A stretch of DNA of 64,000 nt from Arcobacter sp. (GCA_002869565.1 PKUJ01000020.1:1-64000), one strand, 5' to 3'. Counted from the first letter of the stretch, positions 45,627 to 55,876 are shown. Numbers and translations are program-made. Notes: generated from the sequence alone by a model not told the origin.

Positions 45627-47218
45627 TTTTTTCCTTCTTCTAGTGGTAAATCAATTATAAATAGTGCACAGTTTTCTAAGTTTACTCTATCTATTCTATT
45701 TAAAACATTCTTACATTTTATAATACCATTCATATGTTTTTCAACAATTTGCTTAGACATGTACAATCCTATACCTGTTCCAGCACTTTTATATTTCGTT
45801 GTATAATATGGTTCAAATATTTGAGGGAGTATGTCTTCATCTATTCCTCCACCATTATCATAGATATTTATTCGTGCATTGTTATTATACTTTTTAATAA
45901 CTATTTTTACCAATTTATTTTCTTCTTTATCTTTTAGTGCATCTTTTGAGTTGGAAAGTATATTTAATATAACATGAGATAATTCATTATAAAAACCGTA
46001 TATTTTTATGTCATCAATTATTATAAAATTAATTATAATATTCTCTTTTTCAAGTAGATATTTTGATAATTCAATGGAATGTTCAACACAATCTTTAACA
46101 CTAAATAAGGTTTTATCTTTGTTTGGACTAAAAAAGTTTTGAAAATCGTTTAAAGTACTTGACATATTTTCTGCAAGTAAAATTGCATCTTCTGTTTTTT
46201 GTTCAACAAATTCAAAAGTTAATTTACCTAGTTCCATTTTAGTTTGAAAAGATTGGATAATCATCAATAAAGAACCTAATGGTTGTCTCCATTGATGTGC
46301 TATATTTCCAAGCATTTCCCCCAAACTTGCTAGTTTTGATTGCTGAAACATAATCAAATCTTTTTTCCTTGAATTCAAAACTTGTAGTTTAATCTTGTTT
46401 TCTAAGGATTCATTTAATTCAATAAGTTCTTTGGTTTTTTCATTAACTGCGTCTTCAAGATTTACATGTAGTTTGCTAAAGTGATTAATTACAATTATGG
46501 ATAAAACTATAGAAAAAAGAAATACAAAAACAATCGAAATATTTAAAATAGTAGTTAATACACTGAAAACTCTTTGTGTCTCCCTTTTTTCAGTTATTGC
46601 TAAATTTAAGTCATAGTTAGTTAGATTTGTTAGATATATATTCACTGAGTTGATTTCAAAATAGATATTTTTTATCAAGACTAATGATTCTTCAAATTTC
46701 TTTCTTTCTAAAAGTTTTACAATTTTATTAATGTTTCTATGTATTTGTTCAACTTTTTTATTAATATTTGAAATAATACTTTTTTGTAAAATATTATCTT
46801 CTGTATTTTCTTCAATACGAAAAAAGCTATTTATTAGTTTTGATGCATATGATTTTTTAAACTCTTCACTTACTAAAAGTTTTTTATAGTTATTCCAATC
46901 TTTATTTATAAGTTGTTGACCCAAAGTGATAATGTCTTTTGCCTGTTTAATGGAAATATTTTCTTGTTGTATATCATAAAAAGTATCATAAATATTGATT
47001 TTATAAGTATCTTTTATATTTTCAAGTTGAATGATTGGTTTCGTTCTTTTTTCAAATAAGAGATCAAAATCATTTTTAAGCGTATATATTGAAATTTGAG
47101 ATAAGAATATAATTATAATCATTCCTCCTGTAATAATAAATAAAAGAAATGAAGTTTTATAAGAAAAAGGAAGGTTATTTAAGTATGAATATACTTTTTT
47201 AAGTCTATTTCTTTTCAT
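45623..47218 (-). CDS. Sensor histidine kinase partner of the binding protein
   Basis: This 531-residue kinase has a membrane segment at residues about 20-42, a helical periplasmic domain (to about residue 210), a second segment (about 222-246), a coiled-coil linker, the H-box NIAHQWRQPLGSLL, and an ATPase domain with NILSNSKDAL, YDNGGGIDEDILPQIFEPY and GTGIGLYMSKQI. It overlaps the binding-protein gene by 14 bases. It probably reads the ligand state of that protein and phosphorylates the downstream regulator. Confidence 0.9.
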   Translation of the reverse strand: MKRNRLKKVYSYLNNLPFSYKTSFLLFIITGGMIIIIFLSQISIYTLKNDFDLLFEKRTKPIIQLENIKDTYKINIYDTFYDIQQENISIKQAKDIITLGQQLINKDWNNYKKLLVSEEFKKSYASKLINSFFRIEENTEDNILQKSIISNINKKVEQIHRNINKIVKLLERKKFEESLVLIKNIYFEINSVNIYLTNLTNYDLNLAITEKRETQRVFSVLTTILNISIVFVFLFSIVLSIIVINHFSKLHVNLEDAVNEKTKELIELNESLENKIKLQVLNSRKKDLIMFQQSKLASLGEMLGNIAHQWRQPLGSLLMIIQSFQTKMELGKLTFEFVEQKTEDAILLAENMSSTLNDFQNFFSPNKDKTLFSVKDCVEHSIELSKYLLEKENIIINFIIIDDIKIYGFYNELSHVILNILSNSKDALKDKEENKLVKIVIKKYNNNARINIYDNGGGIDEDILPQIFEPYYTTKYKSAGTGIGLYMSKQIVEKHMNGIIKCKNVLNRIDRVNLENCALFIIDLPLEEGKK

Positions 47219-48356
47219 ATTCTATCTCTGTAAATTTTGAATTAACATATTTAAAAAGATATACCTTATTTAATAATTGAGTATTTTTATATTTAATCTC
47301 TATGCCTTTTAAAGTATTTTTAGGAAGTATCTTTAATTGTTCTATAAATTTTGCATGAGTTAAAAAGCCTTTTGTATTTTGAAGAGCTTTTACAACTATT
47401 TTTGCAGAAAGAAAAGACTCTAAAGAAATAAATCCTAAAGGCTCTTCTGGATAATATCTTCTCATTAAATATTTATATTCTTTGATAACATCAATTTTTG
47501 AATCATTATAGCTAGGCACAACTTCTGAAAAGAGAAGATTCTCTGTTTTAAAGTCTAAATTTTTTATCATTTCATTTGCATCACTAAAAGAGATATTACA
47601 AAAAATAGTATCTTTTAGTTTTTCATCTTTTTTTGCTCTTTTTATAAATAGGGCATTTGCATTATAAGAACCTACCATAATAACTGCTTCAGGTTCACTA
47701 TTTCTAATCTCAGTAAAAGCATGTTTTATAGAAAGTGTATTTCTTTTATATGTACCTTCCCCTTGTAGTTGTAATTTCTTTTTTTCAAGAGCTTTAATTA
47801 ATGAGACATAACCTTCTTCTCCATAATCATCATTTTGATAAAATACTGCAAATTTTGAAATATTTCTTTTTAAATGTAAATAATTTACTAAATCTTCTAT
47901 CTCTTCTTTATAAGAACTTCTAAAGTTAATAAAATTTTTATTTTCTGTGTTTCTTAAAAATGAAGCTCCTGAAAAAGGAGCAATAAACGGAAGTTCATTA
48001 TCTTCCAAAAGTGGTAAAATATTTTTTACTGTTGGAGTGCCAACAAAACCATAAAGTGCAAATAAATCTTTTCTTTCTAATAGTTTCTTTGTATTTTCAA
48101 ATGTTAAATCAGGTTCATATTTATCATCTAGTGTAATAAGTTTAATTTTTCTGTCATTTGATAATATATTTTTTTCATTTACATATTTAAAATAAGCATT
48201 GCTTCCAACCTCTACACTTTTTCCCCATTCTTTCATGATTCCACTCTTTGGAACAGAAGCACCTAGTATTATGGTGTCGTTAAAATATATTTTATTAAAT
48301 ACAGTAAAAAAAAGAATGATCATGGTGGCAAAAAAAGCAATAATATATTTAATCAA
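47205..48356 (-). CDS. Periplasmic ligand-binding protein of the Leu/Ile/Val-binding type
   Basis: This 383-residue protein starts at TTG 48356 (GGAGAA before it). It has an N-terminal membrane anchor (residues 4-20) and a type-1 periplasmic binding fold (ILGASVPKSGIMKEWGKSVEVGSNAYFKYVN, PLLEDNELPFIAPFSGASFLR, AVFYQNDDYGEEGYVSLIKAL). No permease or ATPase accompanies it. It is fused by overlap to a kinase operon, so it is more likely a sensor subunit than a transporter part. Position next to fdh suggests formate or a related acid as ligand (inference). Confidence 0.85.
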   Translation of the reverse strand: MIKYIIAFFATMIILFFTVFNKIYFNDTIILGASVPKSGIMKEWGKSVEVGSNAYFKYVNEKNILSNDRKIKLITLDDKYEPDLTFENTKKLLERKDLFALYGFVGTPTVKNILPLLEDNELPFIAPFSGASFLRNTENKNFINFRSSYKEEIEDLVNYLHLKRNISKFAVFYQNDDYGEEGYVSLIKALEKKKLQLQGEGTYKRNTLSIKHAFTEIRNSEPEAVIMVGSYNANALFIKRAKKDEKLKDTIFCNISFSDANEMIKNLDFKTENLLFSEVVPSYNDSKIDVIKEYKYLMRRYYPEEPLGFISLESFLSAKIVVKALQNTKGFLTHAKFIEQLKILPKNTLKGIEIKYKNTQLLNKVYLFKYVNSKFTEIEYEKK

Positions 48357-48486
48357 ATATTCTCCTTGAAAGCATAATTATATCACAAAAGTTAGCTTAA
48401 ATAAAGCAAAATAATACAGATTAGATTCTTATTATAAATTAGTATTAATATTTTAAGAATAATTAAAGTTTAAAACAACTAAAATT

Positions 48487-48504
48487 GGTAAATAATTTTT
48501 TACC
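48487..48504. promoter_or_regulatory. RGTAAA-N6-TTTACY dyad before the first fdh operon
   Basis: GGTAAATAATTTTTTACC ends 13 bases before ATG 48518. The dyad is close enough to the ribosome site that it could act on transcription or as an mRNA hairpin. It is the clearest member of the 18-base family. Confidence 0.55.
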
Positions 48505-48517
48505 TTAAGGCTCTAAT

Positions 48518-50221
48518 ATGCAAGAATTTATATACTATAATCCAAATGGACTTGAATTTCCACTCTCTGAAAATATTTTAGTTGCAAAAAAAATGATAGA
48601 TTATAAAGATTTAGACTTTATAGTATCAAATGCAAATATGTTTAATACTCAATTAGTAGCTGATGAAATCGATTTTTATATAAGTAATTCAGCAGATACT
48701 ATCTCAAATAAAATTAAGAATGTTGAAAAATTATATGAAGTAAATGCTATTAGATTTGACTTAGCACAAGATATGATTTTTTCAGAAGAAATATCAAATA
48801 AAGTTTTACTTATTTGTGAACCTGAACAGAGAAAAGAAATTTTAAAATCAATTGTGGCAGATGAATTTGATTTATATCATATAAATGAAAATATTGTAAA
48901 AGATATAAAAGGTCATATTGGGAACCTAATAGTCACTGTTAATGACGAGGATAAAGATATTGATTTAAAAGTGAACCAAATTATTTGGTTTGATGAAAAA
49001 GAGTTAGGAATGAAACAAAGTGGTTGTTTTGATCCATTAAAAAGCTCAGTTGATGATGTTTTAGCAAAAGTTCGATCTCATATTGCAAATTATGAATATA
49101 AAAAATTTACCAATTATGATAAAACTATTTGTCAATACCATGAAAGAAGAGAAGAAGTTTGTGGAAAATGTGCAGAAGTATGTCCTACTGTAGCAATTGT
49201 AAAAAATGATGAAAAAAAACATTTAGAATTTTCTCAAATTGATTGTCATGGTTGTGGTGGTTGTGTTTCAGTTTGTCCTAGTGGGGCAATTGACTATGCT
49301 CCCTCAAACAGGGAATCAATTTCACAAATGAGTAAATTTTATGACAATCATATTCCTCTAATAATTCCTCATAAAATGAAAATATCTTCTTTAGATATTG
49401 ATTTAAAAGAGAATGTTTTACCTTTTAAAATCGAAGGGGAAAAGTTCTTACATGAAGCAACTCTTCTTACTCTTCTTCAAGAATCTGGTTCACAAGTTGT
49501 ATTTTACACTGACTTTTTATCAAAAGGAACAAAAGATTCCATATCAATATTAAATCAAGTTTATCAAGCTAAATATAAAAAAGATGCAATTTTATTAGCT
49601 ATGAATGAAGATGAACTAAACGCTGCTTTAGAGGAAGTAGATTTTATTGAAAACTCTAAATATAAATTAAATAATATGGAAATGAGAAAAAGAGAATTAT
49701 TTGCAATTAGATTATCTTATATTGTTGAAAATAATGATTTAGGAGTTGTACATACGGGTGAAAATATACACTATGGGCAAGTAAAAGTAAATGAATCAAA
49801 TTGTACTTTATGTCTTTCTTGTGTTGGTGCTTGTAATGTTAATGCGCTAATTGCAGATGCAAGTGATAACACTTTGAGATTAAATCCTTCTTTATGTACT
49901 TCATGTGGATATTGTGAACTCTCTTGTCCCGAAATTGATTGTTTAACTATTGAACAAGATGTAATTAATTTAAATCCTTCTTGGTTTCAAGAAGAAATTT
50001 TAGCTCAAGATGAGCTATTTGCCTGTGTTGAATGTGGAAAAGAGTTTGCTACAAAAAAAGCAGTTAATAAAATAGCTTCGGCTTTAGCCCATATATTTAA
50101 ATCTGATCCAATAAAAGAAAGAACACTTTACTGTTGTGAAAGTTGTAAACCTAAAATAATGATGCAAAGTTATATGAATAACAGCACTGCTTATAACAAT
50201 AAACAAGGAGTCTCTTTATAA
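48518..50221 (+). CDS. Multi-cluster 4Fe-4S protein of the formate dehydrogenase operon (copy 1)
   Basis: This 567-residue protein has ferredoxin motifs CGKCAEVCPTVA, CHGCGGCVSVCPSGA, CTLCLSCVGACNVNA and CTSCGYCELSCPE, giving up to four [4Fe-4S] clusters. A C-terminal zinc-type pair follows (FACVECGKEFAT and YCCESCKPK). The N-terminal 150 residues are less recognisable. No signal peptide is present, so it is cytoplasmic. It is the first gene of the fdh unit and its stop overlaps the chaperone ATG. It likely passes electrons or helps assembly of FdhA. A near copy lies at 61760. Confidence 0.85.
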   Translation: MQEFIYYNPNGLEFPLSENILVAKKMIDYKDLDFIVSNANMFNTQLVADEIDFYISNSADTISNKIKNVEKLYEVNAIRFDLAQDMIFSEEISNKVLLICEPEQRKEILKSIVADEFDLYHINENIVKDIKGHIGNLIVTVNDEDKDIDLKVNQIIWFDEKELGMKQSGCFDPLKSSVDDVLAKVRSHIANYEYKKFTNYDKTICQYHERREEVCGKCAEVCPTVAIVKNDEKKHLEFSQIDCHGCGGCVSVCPSGAIDYAPSNRESISQMSKFYDNHIPLIIPHKMKISSLDIDLKENVLPFKIEGEKFLHEATLLTLLQESGSQVVFYTDFLSKGTKDSISILNQVYQAKYKKDAILLAMNEDELNAALEEVDFIENSKYKLNNMEMRKRELFAIRLSYIVENNDLGVVHTGENIHYGQVKVNESNCTLCLSCVGACNVNALIADASDNTLRLNPSLCTSCGYCELSCPEIDCLTIEQDVINLNPSWFQEEILAQDELFACVECGKEFATKKAVNKIASALAHIFKSDPIKERTLYCCESCKPKIMMQSYMNNSTAYNNKQGVSL

Positions 50222-50931
50222 TGAATCAACAAATAGATAAGGCAAGAATGGTATATTATGGACTTTTTTCAGCTCTTCTTTCATTTTTAGAAACAGATGA
50301 AAAATATGAAAATATAAAAGATACTATTGATTATTTAAGTAATAATCCTTTGGAAGAGTATAGTGCTGAAGAATTATCAAATATGAAAGAATTTTTAAAT
50401 ATACATTCTTTTACTGGATTAAAAGATGAATCCAATTTGGTCTTTTATAGCCCTAGTACTACATATATTCCTACAACTGCTTCATATTATAATGAAGCAA
50501 GAGATGATGGTAAAAAACGTATTGAAATGTACAATTATTTAGCTCAATCAAAATTTAGAAGAGATGAATCACTTTATAAAGAATCTGAAGATTCAATATG
50601 CTTTGTTTTTAATTTTATGAATAAACTAATAGAAGATAATCTTAATGGTGAAAAAACTTCTGAGCTACTGGCAAAAAGTGTTTTTGAAAATATATTAAAT
50701 GAAATGAGTGATCTGTTTTCCTCTAATCTTTATAATCATGAAAGTGCAGATTTTTATAAAGATCTTGCATTATTGCTAAAAGTATTTATAGAGTTTGAAC
50801 GACATTATTATAATTTGAGTAAACCAAAAGAGATAGAAATTAAAGAGACAATTCGTCCAAATACAAAAGTTAAAAAGAAAGATTCAGTTAAGCGTGCCAA
50901 ACGTAATTTGGATGAGATTAATTCACTATAA
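50221..50931 (+). CDS. TorD/DmsD-family formate dehydrogenase chaperone (copy 1)
   Basis: This 236-residue all-helical protein has the family-like segment TTASYYNEARDDGKKRIEMYNYLAQSKFRRDES and a C-terminal basic tail (KVKKKDSVKRAKRN). TorD-type chaperones bind the Tat signal of molybdoenzymes and hold export until cofactor loading. The client is FdhA encoded two genes later. It overlaps the 4Fe-4S gene by one base. Paralogues lie at 56077 (broken) and 63453 (partial). Confidence 0.85.
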   Translation: MNQQIDKARMVYYGLFSALLSFLETDEKYENIKDTIDYLSNNPLEEYSAEELSNMKEFLNIHSFTGLKDESNLVFYSPSTTYIPTTASYYNEARDDGKKRIEMYNYLAQSKFRRDESLYKESEDSICFVFNFMNKLIEDNLNGEKTSELLAKSVFENILNEMSDLFSSNLYNHESADFYKDLALLLKVFIEFERHYYNLSKPKEIEIKETIRPNTKVKKKDSVKRAKRNLDEINSL

Positions 50932-50951
50932 AAAGAAGCTCTTTTTATTTG

Positions 50952-50984
50952 TTTTATAATATGCAAAATATGCATATTATAAAA
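50952..50984. promoter_or_regulatory. Perfect 14-bp inverted repeat containing ATATGC-N7-GCATAT
   Basis: TTTTATAATATGCA and TGCATATTATAAAA flank a 5-base loop. The core is the 19-base dyad found three more times in the fdh region. It lies 118 bases before the Tat-signal protein gene and could be operator, terminator or both. Confidence 0.55.
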
Positions 50985-51008
50985 CTACTTATTTCTTGGG
51001 CTATTTAA

Positions 51009-51027
51009 ATATGCAAAAAATGCATAT
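51009..51027. promoter_or_regulatory. ATATGC-N7-GCATAT dyad, second copy before the Tat-signal gene
   Basis: ATATGCAAAAAATGCATAT is a perfect dyad 74 bases before ATG 51102 and 57 bases after the start of the previous copy. Confidence 0.55.
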
Positions 51028-51101
51028 TAAAGAGATAAATGAAAAAATTTAAGTTTTTTGATTTATCTCTTATTGCAAGAGAAAATTTAAAGGAGGAGAA
51101 A

Positions 51102-51299
51102 ATGGAAAATAAACGACGTGAGTTTGTGAAAAAAGCTTTGGCTACAAGTGCCCTTGTTGTTACGACTGGCGCAATTGCAAGTAATAGCAAAATTACAGAA
51201 TCAAGCTCTAGTGGAGTTGTTGTAGGAAAATCTACTAAAAAAGAGATTTTATATAAAGAGACGCAAAATTGGGATGCTTTTTATAAAGCAAGTTATTAA
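51102..51299 (+). CDS. Small twin-arginine protein of the formate dehydrogenase operon (copy 1)
   Basis: This 65-residue protein has a Tat signal (KRREFVKKALATSALVVTTGAIA) and a short conserved tail (GVVVGKSTKKEILYKETQNW). ATG 51102 is chosen for the excellent AGGAGG just upstream; a start at 51039 would bury the Tat motif. Similar tiny Tat proteins precede fdhA in Campylobacter and Shewanella operons. It may be a small subunit or assembly factor of the FdhABC complex. Confidence 0.85.
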   Translation: MENKRREFVKKALATSALVVTTGAIASNSKITESSSSGVVVGKSTKKEILYKETQNWDAFYKASY

Positions 51300-51315
51300 A
51301 TAGAAGGAAAATTTA

Positions 51316-54156
51316 ATGGGTAAGAATATACTTAATAACTTACCTTTGAAAATAGGAAGAAGAAATTTTTTAAAATTAGCTTCAGTTGGTGCAGGATTAG
51401 GAATAAGCAATGCTTTTGCTTCAAATAATTCCATTCGACCAGCAAGTCAAGAAGAAATAAAAAATCCATTTCCTAATTCAAAGATGGTTAAAACTATATG
51501 TAGTATCTGTTCCGCTGGCTGTGGGATTGTTGCTGAAGTTCAAAATGGTGTGTGGGTAAGACAAGATGTCGCTCAAGATCATCCTATTAGTGAGGGTAGT
51601 CACTGTTGTAAAGGGATTGATCAAATTGATTTAGTTAAAAGTAAACAACGGGTTAAACATCCAATGAAAAAAGTTGCAGGAAAATGGGAAAGAATTTCTT
51701 GGGAAACTGCAATAAAAGAAATATCTGAAAAAATGTTAAAACTAAGAGCTGAAAATGGTCCTGATGTAGCAATGTTTTTAGGATCTGCAAAATTTAATTT
51801 ACAACAAGCTTTTTATTTCAGAAAGTTTGCTGCAATGTGGGGTACGAATAATATCGATCACGTAGCTAGAATTTGACATAGTGCAACAGTCGCCGGTGTG
51901 GCGAATACATGGGGTTATGGCGCTATGACAAATCATTTTGGTGATGTGGTCGGACATTCGAAAGCTATATTTATGATTGGAGCAAATTCAGCTGTTGCCA
52001 ATCCAATTGGATTTAAGCATTTTCTACAAGCAAAAGATAGAAATAATGCAAAACTTATTGTTATAGATCCAGTTTATACAAAATCTGCTGCAAAAGCAGA
52101 TCATTACTTAAGAATTAGAACAGGTACTGATATTGCATTTATTTATGGACTTCTACATCTTATATTTAAAAATGGATGGGAAGATAAAAATTTTATAAAA
52201 GAACGAGTTTATGGAATTGAAGAAGTTATTGAAGAAGCAAAAAAATGGACACCTGAAGAAACATCTAATGTTACAGGAATTCCTGCTGAAAAAATAATTC
52301 AAATTGCAAGACTAATGGCTAAAACAAAACCAGCTACAGTAGTTTGGGCCTTGGGAATTACTCAACACAGTACAGGAACATCAAATACAAGAATTTTACC
52401 AATATTACAATTAGTACTTGGAAATATGGGACAACAAGGTGGAGGATGTAATATTATTCGTGGACATGATAATGTTCAAGGATCAACAGATATGTGTTGT
52501 TTAGCAGATAGTTTACCTGGATATTACGGTTTAGGTGAAGGATCATGGAAATATTATGCTAAAGGTTGGGGCGTAGATTACGAATGGCTACAAAAACGAT
52601 TTGCTGCACCTAAATGGATGAATAAAAAAGGATTCTCTCTTGCAAAATGGTGGCAAGGCGTATTACAAGAAGAAAAAACATACTCTTCTTCACCAATCAG
52701 AGCACTTTGGGTTCAAGGTACAGGAATCACTTCTATGGCTCAGACATCAAAAGTTAAAGAAGCCTTAGATAAATTAGACCTTTTAGTTATTGCAGAACCA
52801 TTTGTAAATGAAGCTGCTGTTATTACAGAAAAAACTGATGATATTTATATTCTTCCTGTAGGAACTCAGTTTGAAACTGAAGGTGTAGTTACTGCTACAA
52901 ATAGAACTGCACAATGGAGAGATAAAGTGGTTGATCCCTTATATGAATCAAAAACTGACCATGATGTAATGTTTGAATTTGCTAAGAAATTTGGCTTTTA
53001 TGAAGAGTATACTCGTGCAATGAAGATGGATGTTGTTGATGGTAGACTAAAAACTGTTAAAGAAGATTTCTATTTTGCAGACGATGCAATAAATGAGATT
53101 GCAAGAATAGTTAAAACTATTGGTCTTGGTGGTTGGACAGCTAAAAGATTAAGAGCACATCAAAAACAATGGCATTTATTTGATCCTATAACTTTAAAAG
53201 GACGAGGTCCTATGAAGGGTGAATATTACGGATTACCTTGGCCATCATGGGATACAAAACATCCTGGAAGTCCAATTTTATATGATGTTAATACTCCTGT
53301 TAATGAGGGAGGAATGGGATTTAGAAACAGATTTGGTTTAGAACATGAAGGAAACAGTTTATTAGCAGATGATGCAGTAACAGTTAAAGGGTCTAAAATC
53401 AAAGGTGGATATCCTGAAATTACAAAAGATAATATTGAAGCAGTTCTTGGAATAACTTTGACAGAAGATGAAAAATCTAAAATAGGTTCAAATTGGAAAA
53501 CAGATTTTAGTGGAATTATTCAAGAAAAATGTAGAGCTGCAGGAGTTGCTGTGTATGGAAATGCAAAAGCTAGAGCAAAAGTTTGGACTTTTCCTGATCC
53601 AATTCCAAAACACAGAGAGCCAATTCACTCTCCACGACAAGATTTGGTTGAAAAATATCCAACTTATGAAGATCAAACTGATAACTTTAGAGTGGATGTT
53701 AAATTTAAATCAGAACAAAGCGAGAAAGATTGGTCAAAAGAGTTTCCTACAATGCTTGTTACAATGAGAGTTGTAAACTTAAGTGGAGCAGGGATGCTAG
53801 AGCGTACAAGTAAATATTTATCTCATATCACGCCTGAAATGTTTGCACATATCAATCCTGAGCTTGCAGCAGAGTATGATTTAAGAGATGGAGATGAGAT
53901 GTGGTTACATGCTCCTCAAGGTACAAAGATTAAAGTAAAAGCAATTTATTCTCATAGTGTAACACCTGACAGAATATCCTTGCCATACAATTTTGCTGGT
54001 GTTATGCAAGGTGTAGATATGACTATGAATTATCCAGAGGGCACAAAACCTTATGCGACAGGTGAGAGTTCTAATACAATTACTAATTATGGATTCGACA
54101 TCATTACTCAGATTCCTGAGTTTAATGCAGGTCTTTGTCGAGTAGAAAAAGCTTAA
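51316..54156 (+). CDS. fdhA: Formate dehydrogenase large subunit, selenocysteine-containing (copy 1)
   Basis: This molybdopterin enzyme of 946 residues oxidises formate at the periplasmic face. A Tat signal (GRRNFLKLASVGAG) opens it. The [4Fe-4S] site follows (ICSICSAGCGIVAEV...HCCKG), then in-frame TGA 51874-51876 encoding Sec187 in ARI-Sec-HSATVAGVANTWGYG. Pterin-binding segments such as GNMGQQGGGCNIIRGHDNVQG and a C-terminal dinucleotide-binding domain complete it. The frame is continuous across the TGA, which is the expected catalytic Sec, and a SECIS-like hairpin follows at once. AAGGA precedes ATG 51316. Confidence 0.95.
51874..51912 (+). promoter_or_regulatory. Sec codon and SECIS-like hairpin in fdhA copy 1
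   Basis: After TGA, TCGCC (51890-51894) pairs with GGCGA (51900-51904) around loop GGTGT, about 14 bases from the codon. This position and a G-T-containing loop match bacterial SECIS elements read by SelB. Confidence 0.8.
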
Positions 54157-54169
54157 GGAAGGATGAATT

Positions 54170-54775
54170 ATGAGTAGTGAAAATGCTAGATTAAAATTTT
54201 ACTGTGATGAAGATCGATGTATAGAATGTTTTGCTTGTTCAGTAGGGTGTGCCGAAGCACATGAATTACCAGCAGGAATAAATAGAAGAAAAGTAATTAC
54301 ATTAAATGAAGGAATAGAAGACTTAGAATATTCATTGTCAATTGCTTGTATGCATTGTACAGATGCACCTTGTGAGCAAGTATGTCCTGTAGATTGTTTT
54401 TATATAAGAGAAGATGGAATAGTTTTACATGATAAAGATAAATGTATAGGATGTGGATATTGTCTTTACGCTTGTCCTTTTGGTGCACCACAATTTCCGC
54501 GAGATGGTGCTTTTGGTACAAAAGGAGCAATGGATAAATGTACAATGTGTGCAGGTGGACCACTTGAAACAAATAGTCATGAAGAAAGAGAACTCTATGG
54601 ACAAAATAGAATTGCTGAAGTTAAAGTTCCAATTTGTGCTGCTGTATGTTCAACAAATGCTCTTTTAGTTGGAGATTCTCAAAAAGTTTCTGAAATATAT
54701 AGACAAAGAGTACTTTCTCGTGGACATAATCATTCTCAACCATCAGGTTGGAGTGCTGCATATAATAATGGATAA
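54170..54775 (+). CDS. fdhB: Formate dehydrogenase iron-sulfur subunit (copy 1)
   Basis: This 201-residue protein has four ferredoxin-type motifs (CIECFACSVGC, CMHCTDAPCEQVCPVDC, CIGCGYCLYACPFGAP, CTMCAGG with a later CAAVC). These give four [4Fe-4S] clusters that move electrons from FdhA to FdhC. It has no signal peptide, so it is exported in complex with FdhA by Tat. GGAAGG precedes ATG 54170. Confidence 0.93.
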   Translation: MSSENARLKFYCDEDRCIECFACSVGCAEAHELPAGINRRKVITLNEGIEDLEYSLSIACMHCTDAPCEQVCPVDCFYIREDGIVLHDKDKCIGCGYCLYACPFGAPQFPRDGAFGTKGAMDKCTMCAGGPLETNSHEERELYGQNRIAEVKVPICAAVCSTNALLVGDSQKVSEIYRQRVLSRGHNHSQPSGWSAAYNNG

Positions 54776-54778
54776 ATT

Positions 54779-55678
54779 ATGAAAAATAAATATAAAATTC
54801 TTCTTCTTTTAGTATTGTCAACATTAGCCTTTGGGGCTAATGCTGATAGTGCAATTTGGGGGAAAGAATTAATACCAAATATTTTAGGTTATGATAAAGA
54901 GGGTTCTTTACATTTAGGGTATTTTTTTACACTATTGCAAGGTACTTACTTTAAACCAGTATTCTTAGGAGTATTGTTAGGAGTACCTGCAGTATTTTTT
55001 ATTCATTATATGATAATAGGACCAATGATTTTTTCTCATGATAGAAAAAAGATATATGTATTTACTCTTTTTAATAGAATAATACATGCAATAGCAGGAA
55101 TAGCTTTTATGTTACTAATACCAACAGGATTAGTAATGATGTTTGGTACTACCTTTGGTGGAGGAGAATTTGTAAGAGCTTGTAAAGAGATACATGCAAT
55201 ATCAACATTGTTATTTATAGTAAGTATCTTTCCTATGTTTACAATGTGGGTAAGATGGATGTTCGTACACTGGGATGACTTTAAATGGTTGATGATTGTA
55301 GGTGGATATTTAAATAAAAATAAAAAGCCAGTTCCAGCAGGGAAATTTAATGCCGGACAAAAAATGTGGTTTTGGTTAGCTACATTAGGTGGAATAGTAA
55401 TGATAGGAACAGGAGCAGCTATGTATTTTCAAGATTTTAGACTTGATATCTTAGTTACTTATGGCATTTCTCAAATAGACTTTCTAAGAGGAAATGCTAT
55501 AGTCCATAATATTTTAGGAATGGCAGTTTTAGCTCTATTTATGACACATGTATATATGTCTGTTTTTGCAATTAAAGGTGCAATTCATTCAATCATCACT
55601 GGATATAAAGAAGAAGAAGAAGTTGAAATACTTCACAGCTCTTTTTACAAAAAACTTAAAAAACAAAATAAAATTTAA
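54779..55678 (+). CDS. fdhC: Formate dehydrogenase cytochrome b subunit (copy 1)
   Basis: This 299-residue protein has a signal peptide (MKNKYKILLLLVLSTLAFGANA) and about four further membrane segments. Candidate haem-ligand histidines lie in NRIIHAIAGIAFMLLIPTG, CKEIHAIST and HNILGMAVLALFMTHVYMS. It is a cytochrome b556-type subunit passing electrons to menaquinone. It is nearly identical to copy 2 at 60631, apart from small changes in the signal region and near residues 218-240. It ends at a strong terminator. Confidence 0.93.
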   Translation: MKNKYKILLLLVLSTLAFGANADSAIWGKELIPNILGYDKEGSLHLGYFFTLLQGTYFKPVFLGVLLGVPAVFFIHYMIIGPMIFSHDRKKIYVFTLFNRIIHAIAGIAFMLLIPTGLVMMFGTTFGGGEFVRACKEIHAISTLLFIVSIFPMFTMWVRWMFVHWDDFKWLMIVGGYLNKNKKPVPAGKFNAGQKMWFWLATLGGIVMIGTGAAMYFQDFRLDILVTYGISQIDFLRGNAIVHNILGMAVLALFMTHVYMSVFAIKGAIHSIITGYKEEEEVEILHSSFYKKLKKQNKI

Positions 55679-55708
55679 AACTTTCTCCTTCGGGAGAGAG
55701 TTTTTTTT
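55677..55708 (+). terminator. UUCG-loop intrinsic terminator after fdhC copy 1
   Basis: CTTTCTCC and GGAGAGAG pair around TTCG, followed by eight T residues. The same hairpin follows fdhC copy 2 with identical stem and loop. Confidence 0.92.
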
Positions 55709-55801
55709 CATAAATAATAAAAATTTCAAAGAAATTTCAAAAAAAATTAATTAATTTAATTTAAAAGAATTTAATTAGTTTTTAAAAATGCAATATTCTT
55801 A

Positions 55802-55820
55802 ATGTGCAAAAAATGCATAT
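55802..55820. promoter_or_regulatory. ATATGC-N7-GCATAT-type dyad between fdh operons
   Basis: ATGTGCAAAAAATGCATAT is one base off the perfect dyad. It lies about 255 bases before the second chaperone gene. Confidence 0.45.
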
Positions 55821-55876
55821 TTTTAAAATCCCGATATTATAACTAATATTAAAATTTAATAAATTAGAAAAATTAA

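Noticed and set aside
54297-54572. Minus-strand frames opposite fdhB copies (also 60140-60523)
   Set aside because: They are His/Leu-rich shadows created by cysteine- and methionine-rich ferredoxin codons; no ribosome site or family.
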